Positions 36,026-43,239 of a stretch of DNA of 64,000 nucleotides are shown here, one piece after another; the stretch's first letter is position 1; each line of letters opens with the position of its first letter. The notes beneath the pieces are model-generated. The model was not told the origin of the DNA. It made no database searches and worked only from the letters and a program-made list of their open reading frames with translations. The translations under genes and the position numbers were made by a program. This DNA comes from Leadbettera azotonutricia ZAS-9 (lineage in GTDB: Bacteria > Spirochaetota > Spirochaetia > Treponematales > Breznakiellaceae), in contig NC_015577.1 in assembly GCF_000214355.1 (NCBI RefSeq), positions 1,692,453 through 1,756,452 of the forward strand, in the 5' to 3' direction.

Positions 36026-37348
36026 ATGGGACAGAATCTGCGCGCCAGGCTGGGCAGAATCAGGGCGGCCCAAAAAAACGAAGAAAAAATCCCGTCCGAG
36101 AACTCCCGTCGGGATTCGTCAGGATCGAGGTCTCCCTCCGGTACTGAAAAAGCCGCTGATCCCGATTCAATTCTGCCCGGTTGGAATCAGTCTGGTTATA
36201 AAACCTTGCGCCGTACTGTGCAGTCGGATCTGCCTTTTGACGCGCCTGAAATTTTGCTTCAGGCCCTGGCTATCTTGGTGCCGGATTTTTTCCGCTGCAG
36301 CGCGTCCAAATCCATGCCCGTCCCTGGGGATCTTCTCTTTTTCGATCTTGAAACCACGGGCCTTTCTGGCGGTGCCGGTACTGTTGCCTTCCTTGCCGCC
36401 TTTGGACGGTTCCGCAAACAAAAACTGGAAATAACCCAGTACCTTCTTTTGGATTATCCCGGAGAAGCCGATTTTATTGAGGCTGTCTTAAAGGAATTCA
36501 AGATTCCGGGTGAGGCAGCCGGGAACTCCCGCCGAGAGCCTGTTGTGGTAAGCTATAACGGCAAAAGTTTTGACTCTCAAATTTTAAAGACCCGCTGCCT
36601 CATGAACGGCGTCATGGCCCCTGATTTTTTCCATGCAGATCTTCTCCACCCTGCGCGGCGGCTCTGGAAAACCCGCCTTCCCGATTGTTCCCAGGCGACC
36701 ATTGAGACGCAGATCCTCGGCCTGGATCGTACAGGGGATATCTCGGGCGCCGAAGCCCCCGAGATATGGTTTAATTTTCTTAAAACCGGAGAGACAGAGG
36801 CTCTGCTTGATATTTGCGAGCATAACAAAAAAGATATATGCGGCTTGGCTTCTATTTTAATTGCACTTGCGGAAATCGCTGCATCCCCCCTTGGGACACG
36901 GGAAAAATTCAATTTTGATTTTGAAGCCTTAAGCCTGCGCTGGAGAGAAACAGCTCTTAAGAGAACTTCATTTTTAAACGAAACGGAAATATCCGCAGGA
37001 AAAGAATTATTGCTAAAGGCCTCGGAAGAGGGCCTTCCCCGTGCAATGTTTGCAAGGGCTTTGGATTTATTAAGAGAAGCCGAATTCAAAGAAGGAAAAC
37101 GTCTTCTTAAGCGTTTAATTTCTTTAAAAAATATTCATCCCGGCACTGCCGAAATAAAACTCTTGGCTCTCCGCACTCTGGCAATGGACGCCGAATGGCG
37201 GGTATGCGATTTGCAGGAAGCCCTGATTCATACCGAGGCCGCCCTGTCCCTTGAATGTCTCAGGGAAAGCATGAAGGCTGAATTTATCCGCCGCCGCGAA
37301 AGGCTGCTAAAAAAATTGGGGAACCCGGAGGTACTTAATGGAAATTAA
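36026..37348 (+). CDS. mrfB: MrfB-type RNase H-fold exonuclease (YprB)
   Basis: 440 residues. After a basic, disordered first 60 residues comes a DEDD exonuclease domain of the YprB/MrfB type: LLFFDLETTGLSGGAGTVAF with Asp/Glu, VVVSYNGKSFDSQILKTRCL, FFHADLLHPARRLWK, CSQATIETQILGL, and HNKKDICGLASIL with the last Asp. The C-terminal 120 residues look like helical TPR-type repeats. In Bacillus, mrfB is next to mrfA; here two genes lie between them. No ribosome site precedes the ATG. Confidence 0.85.
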   Translation: MGQNLRARLGRIRAAQKNEEKIPSENSRRDSSGSRSPSGTEKAADPDSILPGWNQSGYKTLRRTVQSDLPFDAPEILLQALAILVPDFFRCSASKSMPVPGDLLFFDLETTGLSGGAGTVAFLAAFGRFRKQKLEITQYLLLDYPGEADFIEAVLKEFKIPGEAAGNSRREPVVVSYNGKSFDSQILKTRCLMNGVMAPDFFHADLLHPARRLWKTRLPDCSQATIETQILGLDRTGDISGAEAPEIWFNFLKTGETEALLDICEHNKKDICGLASILIALAEIAASPLGTREKFNFDFEALSLRWRETALKRTSFLNETEISAGKELLLKASEEGLPRAMFARALDLLREAEFKEGKRLLKRLISLKNIHPGTAEIKLLALRTLAMDAEWRVCDLQEALIHTEAALSLECLRESMKAEFIRRRERLLKKLGNPEVLNGN

Positions 37349-37769
37349 AGTTATGGCCATGGATGATTATCCTGATGTTTTTGAACTTTGGAATTCAACC
37401 GCCGGTATGGGTATGCGGAGTCTTGATGATTCGGAAGCCGGCATCCGCAAATTTATAAACCGGAATCCTTCCACCTGTTTCATTGCCAGGGAAGGAAAAG
37501 AATTGGCCGGAGTACTGCTCGCAGGCCACGACGGCCGCCGGGCGTATATCTACCATACTGCGGTCAGGGAAAATTACCGGAAGCACGGCATAGGCCGGGC
37601 CCTGGTAAAAGCCGTAGAGAGGGCTGTGAAGGCCGAGGGAATACACAAAATAGCCCTGGTCGCCTTCGGCTCAAATGAAAACGGCAACCGCTTCTGGGAA
37701 AAGATGGGGTATATAGTACGGCAGGATCTTGTGTATAGGGATAAAAGTTTGAATGACGAGAATAAATAA
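37338..37769 (+). CDS. GNAT-family N-acetyltransferase
   Basis: 143 residues. Acetyl-CoA-dependent acetyltransferase fold: VFELWNSTAGMGMRSLDD at the start, ELAGVLLAGHDGRRAYIYHT, the acetyl-CoA loop VRENYRKHGIGRALVKAVER, and FGSNENGNRFWEKMGYIV. The small size and WNSTAGM motif resemble RimI/YpeA-like stand-alone enzymes. The substrate cannot be told. It overlaps the mrfB end by 11 bases, so it is co-translated with it. Confidence 0.9.
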   Translation: MEIKVMAMDDYPDVFELWNSTAGMGMRSLDDSEAGIRKFINRNPSTCFIAREGKELAGVLLAGHDGRRAYIYHTAVRENYRKHGIGRALVKAVERAVKAEGIHKIALVAFGSNENGNRFWEKMGYIVRQDLVYRDKSLNDENK

Positions 37770-37803
37770 GGCAACGGACGCATGAAAAATGGCCGTCGGT
37801 TTT

Positions 37804-39801
37804 TTAAAGTAAACTCACCGGGTCCACATCGGTTTCGAGATAGACCTTTGCATCCTTTCCTTTTTCGTAACGGCTGAGTATGGTTCCTGCTGCGGCGTGG
37901 AGGCTGCCCATGGATTTGCCCCTAAGTATTAATTGTCTGCGGTGATTGCCCGAGATAATGCCCAGGGGACATTCGGCAGGGCCCAGGGCGTCTGCGCCTT
38001 TTGGGAGCAGGGGGAGGGCGATGGAGGCGAGACGGGCGGCTGCCTTGTCGGCGCGTTCCGCTTCTTTGGAACGCAGGGTAAAACGTATGAGCCGTGTATA
38101 AGGCGGAAAGGCGAGCATTTCCCGCTGCTGTAATTCGGCTTCAAAAAAGCCGTCCACATCAAGGGCGCAGGATTTGACAATCGCCGGATCCTGGGGCCGC
38201 AGTGTTTGAACTATGACTTTGCCATCCGGGAAGTAGCGGCCCGAGCGGCCCGCCACCTGGACCACCAAAGAAAAAGTCCGCTCCGCCGCCCTGAAGTCCG
38301 GGAGGTGGAGGCCCGTGTCCGCCAGCACAACACCCACCAGGCGCACGCCGGGAAAGTTAAGCCCCTTTGCAACCATCTGGGTTCCCAGGAGTATGTCGAT
38401 TTCGCCTGCGCGGAAACGGTCGAGGGTATCTTTGAGGCTCCCTTTTTTTACCGTTGTGTCGGCGTCGGCCCTGGCTATGCGCAAATCGGGAAACGTGCGC
38501 TTTACTTCTTCTTCGATCATTTCAGTACCGAAACCGGTAAAGCCCGCTTCAAGGGAACCGCACTGGGGGCACGCATTGGGAGGCGTCACAGAATAGCCGC
38601 AGTAATGGCACACAGCCCTGCCGCGGCTCTTGTGCCAGGTGAGGGATACTGAACAGTGCTTGCAGGTCAATTCATACCCGCAGGATTTGCAGTGATAGAA
38701 ATAGGCAAAGCCCCTGCGGTTGAGGAATAAGATGGTCTGCCGTTTCATGCGGGCTGTTTTGAATATTTCTTCTTTTAATTCATCCGTCAGGCAGCCATTG
38801 GTTTTTTCAAGGCTCACGGGGATTATTTCGGGCGTGCTGCCCCCTGAAAGCCTCCGGGTGAGATTGAGCCGTTTAATGGCGCCGTCTCCCATGAGCTTCC
38901 ATGCTTCTGCCGAGGGGGTGGCTGACCCCATTACGAGCCTTGCGCTTTCTGTTGCACAGCGCTTCATGGCGACCTGTCGGGCATGGTACCGGGGAGTGTT
39001 TCCCGATTTGTAGGAACCGTCCTGTTCTTCATCAATTATGATGAGGCCCAAATCTTTTACCGGTGCAAAAACCGCGCTCCTGGGGCCCACTACAATCCGC
39101 GCTTCCCCGCTGCGTATGCGCATCCATTCGGTAAGACGGTTTGAAGGAGTCATCCCCGAATGGATGGTGGCCGCGGCAGTACCAAAACGTTTACCTATGG
39201 CGTCCGCTGTCTGATGGGTAAGGGAAATTTCGGGCACCAGATAGATGACTGATTTTCCCTGTTTCATCATATATTCCGCAGCCCTGAGAAAAACTTCTGT
39301 CTTTCCCGATCCTGTGATGCCGTACAAATAAAAAAGCGGTGCTTCATCACCGGGAGCAATAATCACATCCAGGGCATTCTGCTGCTCACCGGAAAGATCC
39401 AAAGCAGTTTCGGTGATCTCCTCGGACCCTGCAATGGTGGGGTAGTCGCCAGTGCGCTTCCCTGAGGGGATCATCGCCGACAGAGCCTGGCCCGTACCGC
39501 AGAAATAGTAGCCTGCTATCCATTTTGCAAGCTCCAGATCCCGGTCGTCAAAAATCGGCTCCGCATCCACCACGCGGCGTATAGCCTTGAGGCTGCTTTC
39601 GCTCATGCCTTCGGGCATTGTATTTCGGCTGCCTATAATGTAGCCCAGGGTATCGCGCCTGCCGAAAGGGACCATGGCGCGTTTCCCGGGAGCGGCCTGT
39701 TCTGTGGTCTTTGCGTCTTCTCCGTCAAGGCGGTATGTAAAAACCTGATTAGAAGGAATGTCAAAAACAAGATCGAGGTACATTTTTTCAGGAGACGCCA
39801 T
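37804..39801 (-). CDS. priA: Primosomal protein N' (replication restart helicase)
   Basis: 665 residues. PriA reloads the replisome at stalled forks. N-terminal DNA-binding domain (YLDLVFDIPSNQVFTYRL). Helicase motifs: FYLYGITGSGKTEVFLRAAE, LIIIDEEQDGSYKSG (DEEQ box), VMGSATPSAEAW. Zinc-binding region with eight cysteines (YHCKSCGYELTCKHCSVSL, VCHYCGYSVTPPNACPQCGS). Then GTEMIEEEVKRTFPDLRIAR and VAGRSGRYFPDG. It is slightly shorter than the 730-residue norm at the N-terminus. Start ATG 39801, with GGGAGA upstream. It overlaps the end of the uracil-DNA glycosylase-like gene by 14 bases. Confidence 0.96.
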   Translation of the reverse strand: MASPEKMYLDLVFDIPSNQVFTYRLDGEDAKTTEQAAPGKRAMVPFGRRDTLGYIIGSRNTMPEGMSESSLKAIRRVVDAEPIFDDRDLELAKWIAGYYFCGTGQALSAMIPSGKRTGDYPTIAGSEEITETALDLSGEQQNALDVIIAPGDEAPLFYLYGITGSGKTEVFLRAAEYMMKQGKSVIYLVPEISLTHQTADAIGKRFGTAAATIHSGMTPSNRLTEWMRIRSGEARIVVGPRSAVFAPVKDLGLIIIDEEQDGSYKSGNTPRYHARQVAMKRCATESARLVMGSATPSAEAWKLMGDGAIKRLNLTRRLSGGSTPEIIPVSLEKTNGCLTDELKEEIFKTARMKRQTILFLNRRGFAYFYHCKSCGYELTCKHCSVSLTWHKSRGRAVCHYCGYSVTPPNACPQCGSLEAGFTGFGTEMIEEEVKRTFPDLRIARADADTTVKKGSLKDTLDRFRAGEIDILLGTQMVAKGLNFPGVRLVGVVLADTGLHLPDFRAAERTFSLVVQVAGRSGRYFPDGKVIVQTLRPQDPAIVKSCALDVDGFFEAELQQREMLAFPPYTRLIRFTLRSKEAERADKAAARLASIALPLLPKGADALGPAECPLGIISGNHRRQLILRGKSMGSLHAAAGTILSRYEKGKDAKVYLETDVDPVSLL

Positions 39802-40351
39802 CAGCGTCTCCCGTGTTCAGGGTATTTAATTTTGCCTTCAATGTTTTGAGATCTTCCCAGGCCGGACGCTTCAAGGATTCGTCTTTAAGTATATCCGAGG
39901 GATGATAACTGGGCAGTACAGGTATAGCATCTCCGCCGCTGCTCTTGTATTCGTCAAAATTACCCCGGAGGCTGTTTATATCTTCTTCGGTTTTGAGCAG
40001 ATGCCGGACTGCGGCTTCCCCCACGCAGAGCAGGCAGAAGGGCTTTGAACGTTCAATTTGCCGATCAAGGAAATCAGCGCCCTCTGAGATACCGGCAACA
40101 AGGCAATTTTTGTCCCGGTAAAGCCCAATGGATGCAAGCATCTTGTCCAGAAGCTGCCCTGCCGGGCCTTCATCCTTTTCCAAATCTTCGCCAATGATTA
40201 TGACCTGGGGACGGGCAGTGTTTTCGCTTTTCTGTCCTTTTGTATCATCAGAAAATGTATAAGCTTCCCTGAGCCGGGCATAGCCGTCCCTGAGATAATC
40301 ACCTGTAATATCGATAAAACCCGCAAGGGCTGTTTTTTCTTCTGAGGTCAT
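39788..40351 (-). CDS. Diverged uracil-DNA glycosylase-like protein
   Basis: 187 residues with the UDG superfamily outline of family 4: PQVIIIGEDLEKDEGPAGQL in place of the GEAPG loop, then DKMLASIGLYRDKNCLVAG, CLLCVGEAAVRHLL, NSLRGNFDEY, and SYHPSDILKDESLKRPAWED for the HPS motif. The usual family 4 N-terminal Cys pair for the iron-sulfur cluster is missing, and GEAPG is altered, so glycosylase activity is uncertain. It is translationally coupled to priA, consistent with a DNA-repair role. Confidence 0.7.
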   Translation of the reverse strand: MTSEEKTALAGFIDITGDYLRDGYARLREAYTFSDDTKGQKSENTARPQVIIIGEDLEKDEGPAGQLLDKMLASIGLYRDKNCLVAGISEGADFLDRQIERSKPFCLLCVGEAAVRHLLKTEEDINSLRGNFDEYKSSGGDAIPVLPSYHPSDILKDESLKRPAWEDLKTLKAKLNTLNTGDADGVS

Positions 40352-40408
40352 GCCTTAATTGTCCCCGGAAAGGGGGAGGAGGGTCAAGTTCCTGCGAACC
40401 TGGCTTTT

Positions 40409-40873
40409 TTAAGGATGATAACTAAAGAACATAGCGTTTGGCGGTAAACGGAACCCATTGGCTCTAAGCTTCACAATCATTGAATGAAAATCAGGGATAA
40501 GCCCCTTTTTATTTGCTTGAATCAGGACACCCAAAGTACCGGTGATTTCAAGCCCCAGGCTCATTGCAAACTGCCGGGCATGGGAATCATCCAGAATAAT
40601 CAGGGAATTTTCCGTCTCCATGGCCAGGGCGATTGAACTAGATTCCCCAAGGTCTATGTATTAGTTGTAAACTGCTATTTTCTGGGTATCCTCTACAGCC
40701 TTGACCGTGATCCAGCTTGGCAACAGTTCTCCATATTCAGCGGCAATTTGCGGAGTGACGGTAACAGACTGATACACTTGCTGCAATACATCAAGCAATC
40801 CAATATTTGTCAGGCTGATCAAGCAGCTCGTGTCTGAGATAATAACCCGGCCTTCATAGGTATTTTTAGGCAT
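40409..40873 (-). pseudogene. DUF3368 PIN-like toxin gene with in-frame stop
   Basis: The ATG at 40873 opens a DUF3368 protein (RVIISDTSCLISLTNIGLLD, then QIAAEYGELLPSWITVK). A TAA at 40661-40663 ends it after 70 residues, but the very same frame continues with the expected second half: YIDLGESSSIALAME, then SLIILDDSHARQFAMSLGLE and ITGTLGVLIQANKKGLI. A single point mutation therefore interrupts an otherwise complete PIN-like RNase toxin of about 155 residues. Its start overlaps the antitoxin-like stop. Two separate translated halves cannot be excluded: an ATG at 40621 lies in the second part. Confidence 0.75.
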
Positions 40874-40970
40874 TCTCCACTTCCATCCGTACATCATCCT
40901 CGGTCATGGTAATGATGGGAACATCATACTTAATGAGAAGCTCATGAAAGGTACGAAAGGTAAGCTGCAT
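40866..40970 (-). CDS. Short UPF0175-like antitoxin remnant
   Basis: 34 residues from ATG 40970 with an excellent AAGGAG site. The product reads QLTFRTFHELLIKYDVPIIT and MTEDDVRMEVENA, which matches the C-terminal end of UPF0175 antitoxins (usually 80-90 residues), partners of DUF3368 toxins. The N-terminal DNA-binding part is missing. It overlaps the toxin start by eight bases, the normal coupled arrangement. Confidence 0.55.
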   Translation of the reverse strand: MQLTFRTFHELLIKYDVPIITMTEDDVRMEVENA

Positions 40971-40990
40971 CTTTTATCTCCTTACCCTAT

Positions 40991-41020
40991 AAGATAAAGC
41001 CCAATCCTTTCTCCTGTCAA
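40991..41020 (-). promoter_or_regulatory. Promoter of the toxin-antitoxin remnant
   Basis: On the minus strand, TTGACA (41020-41015) and TATCTT (40996-40991), spacer 18, placed upstream of the antitoxin ribosome site. Confidence 0.55.
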
Positions 41021-41096
41021 GCAGACCCGCAAACTTAACTCTTTTAGGGATACGGCCAGATATGATACAATACGACCGGATAAGGAGAAAAGACAG

Positions 41097-41948
41097 ATGA
41101 AAAGAGTTACCATCACCGGAGCGGCCGGTTTATTGGGTCCCTATGTGGTACAGCATTTTGTTGAGCAGGGTTATGATGTGCTCAGTACGGACATTAAAAA
41201 ACCGGAGAAGCCCTTGTCCCGTTTTATGTTTGCCGATCTGAATAATCTTGGTGAATGTTACGATGTATTGGAGTCTGCGGATGCGGTAATACATTTAGCG
41301 GCTATTCCCGCGGCATACATGTTTCCCAATGATGTTACTTTCAGGAATAATACCGTGGCCGCTTATAATATTCTGGAAGCTGCGGCAGGCAGGGGCATCA
41401 AGAAGGCGGTTATTGCCTCCAGTGAGTGTATCTATGGGGTGGTAACGACTCGGAAGGGGCTGACCCCGGCCTACGTTCCCATGGACGAGGAACATCCCAT
41501 CCTTCCCGAAGACGCCTACAGCCTCTCCAAAATTTGCAGTGAAGCTATTTCCGATACAATGTACCGCCGCAAGGGTATGCAGGTCGTCTCGTTCCGTCTC
41601 GGGAATGTGATCAGCAAGGAGAAATACCTTAATTTCCCCAATTTTATTCATAATCCCAAAGAACGGTTTATGATTCTCTGGAGTTATATTGACGCCCGGG
41701 ATATCGCCACAGCCTGCCGCCTTGCTATCGAGAAGGATGGCCTTGGTTCGGTAAAACTGAATCTGGCAGCTGATGAAACAAGTATGGATATCACCACCGG
41801 AGAACTTTTAAAAGCCGAATTCCCCACAGTAACGGATATCCGCTGTCCCGTAGATGGGTACCATACCTTGTTGAGCAATGAAAAGGCAAAAAAAGTCCTG
41901 GGATGGAAGCCGGTGCACCACTGGCGGGATAATGTACCGAAAGTATAA
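41097..41948 (+). CDS. NAD-dependent epimerase/dehydratase (extended SDR)
   Basis: 283 residues. Rossmann start VTITGAAGLLGPYVVQHFVE, then FADLNNLGECYDVLESADAV, IHLAAIPAAYMFPND, and active-site YSLSK following IASSECIYGV. It resembles sugar nucleotide epimerases or uronate dehydrogenases of the short-chain dehydrogenase superfamily; the substrate is not determined. AAGGAG lies ten bases upstream of the ATG. It is convergent with nrdG, nine bases away, and divergent from the toxin-antitoxin remnant. Confidence 0.88.
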   Translation: MKRVTITGAAGLLGPYVVQHFVEQGYDVLSTDIKKPEKPLSRFMFADLNNLGECYDVLESADAVIHLAAIPAAYMFPNDVTFRNNTVAAYNILEAAAGRGIKKAVIASSECIYGVVTTRKGLTPAYVPMDEEHPILPEDAYSLSKICSEAISDTMYRRKGMQVVSFRLGNVISKEKYLNFPNFIHNPKERFMILWSYIDARDIATACRLAIEKDGLGSVKLNLAADETSMDITTGELLKAEFPTVTDIRCPVDGYHTLLSNEKAKKVLGWKPVHHWRDNVPKV

Positions 41949-41957
41949 GTATCCAAA

Positions 41958-42680
41958 TCAGTATCTTCCTCCTGTTGGACTGATACCCTTTTTCCCCAGT
42001 TCCTTTGCTTTATGAGCTAGTGCGTTTGCTTCTTCCATGCCCGGAACTTCCATGGCATCCCATCCTGGATCAAGGCAGTTCCCGGGCCTGAACAACCTGA
42101 AATACCAGGGACTTTCGTCAACCAGGGGGGCAAGCTCCTCTATATCCTTTGCAGTGATAAAATTATTCGGCAAAGCCAAAGTACGGTATTCATGGGGGAT
42201 CTGTGAACTTTTGATAAATTCCGCGCCATGCAGGAGTTTTTCAGAAACGGTAGGCGTGCTTTGCGGGTTTACCTCAGCCAGCAATTCAGCATAACGGGAA
42301 GGAGCAAGTTTTAAATCCAGTGCAATATAATCCGGCCTGGTTTCAGCGTCGCTGCAGATTTTTTCCAGCGCTGCAGGATTAGTACCATTAGTGTCAATTT
42401 TAACCGCAAGCCCCAAGCTTTTAATTTTCCGTATTACTTGAGGCAGCCCATAAAACAGCAGCGGTTCCCCGCCGCTTAAAACCACGCCGCCCAAAACCTG
42501 TTTGCGTTTTGAAATAAAGCCAAGGGCCTCTTCAATATCAATAAGCCCATCCTCTCCGCCGACAACAAGCTCCCTGTTATGGCACCAGGGGCAGCGCAAG
42601 TTGCATCCCGGAAAAAACAGAACCCCAGCCACTTTCCCCGGATAATCTACAAGACTCGTTTTCCGCAGAGATACTTTAAT
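41958..42680 (-). CDS. nrdG: Anaerobic ribonucleotide reductase activase (radical SAM)
   Basis: A radical SAM activase that generates the glycyl radical of class III ribonucleotide reductase. The 4Fe-4S motif is FFPGCNLRCPWCHNREL (Cx3... variant CxxxCxxC), followed by GGVVLSGGEPLLF for SAM. The first standard start is GTG 42632 (VAGVLFFPGCN), but the frame continues upstream with KVSLRKTSLVDYPGK, the conserved family start. The only sensible codon there is an ATT at 42680, overlapping the end of the preceding gene. I therefore extend the gene to 42680 with caution. It is the last gene of the nrd operon. Confidence 0.9.
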   Translation of the reverse strand: MKVSLRKTSLVDYPGKVAGVLFFPGCNLRCPWCHNRELVVGGEDGLIDIEEALGFISKRKQVLGGVVLSGGEPLLFYGLPQVIRKIKSLGLAVKIDTNGTNPAALEKICSDAETRPDYIALDLKLAPSRYAELLAEVNPQSTPTVSEKLLHGAEFIKSSQIPHEYRTLALPNNFITAKDIEELAPLVDESPWYFRLFRPGNCLDPGWDAMEVPGMEEANALAHKAKELGKKGISPTGGRY

Positions 42681-42681
42681 T

Positions 42682-43224
42682 TTAAACCGCTACCAGCCTG
42701 TCCAAAGCCGCGATGCCCTGGCTGTCCCAGGCCCTTTCGAGTTCCCGGCCTTCGCGGCTAAAGAGTATGGCCGTGGGGGTGGCGAAAACCTGATGTTCCG
42801 CCGCCCTGGCAATGCCGTCTTCCGTGTCGGCGTTCACGAGGTCAATTGGGATACCCAATTGGCCGGCGGCTGTTTTGGCCTGGGGACACGCAGGGCAGCT
42901 TGTCCGTACAAAAAGGAGAAGCCTGGCTTCGTCCCCTGCCGAAATAGCAGACGCCGCCGGTTCGGCGGAAACCGGGGAATGGGTCTGCTGGGTTTTTCCG
43001 GAACCAAGGGAAGCTTTTTCTGCAGAGAGGTAAGTCAGTTCACCGGCATTGATGCGGTAAAGCTTTCTTTCTCCGTACTCTTCGCGCTTCCCCTTGTTCC
43101 AGTTCCGTACGGATCGGTAATAACCTACGATACGGCTGTACACTTCCGTCGGCGTCCCTTCCACATGTGTAAGGGTCTCCCTCGCCGCCGCCAAATCCTT
43201 GTCAATTGCCTCAAGAGATCTCAT
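42682..43224 (-). CDS. Glycyl-radical domain of class III RNR fused to thioredoxin-like domain
   Basis: 180 residues. Residues about 20-58 match the C-terminal glycyl-radical segment of NrdD: EVYSRIVGYYRSVRNWNKGK with RxxGY and candidate radical Gly34, then REEYGERKLYR. A disordered Ser/Ala linker (about 68-97) leads to a thioredoxin/glutaredoxin-like domain: LLLFVRTSCPACPQAKTAAG with redox pair Cys110/Cys113, then FATPTAILFSREG with the cis-proline. The large NrdD next door lacks the RxxGY segment, so this protein probably supplies the radical glycine and possibly the reducing thiols. Start ATG 43224. It sits between nrdD (15 bases) and nrdG. Confidence 0.8.
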   Translation of the reverse strand: MRSLEAIDKDLAAARETLTHVEGTPTEVYSRIVGYYRSVRNWNKGKREEYGERKLYRINAGELTYLSAEKASLGSGKTQQTHSPVSAEPAASAISAGDEARLLLFVRTSCPACPQAKTAAGQLGIPIDLVNADTEDGIARAAEHQVFATPTAILFSREGRELERAWDSQGIAALDRLVAV

Positions 43225-43239
43225 TTTTTTCCGGCTCCT

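Noticed and set aside
37773-37806. Imperfect hairpin plus T-run between the GNAT gene and priA
   Set aside because: The stem (ACGGaC/GgCCGT) has only five or six pairs with a long loop; not strong enough to call a terminator.
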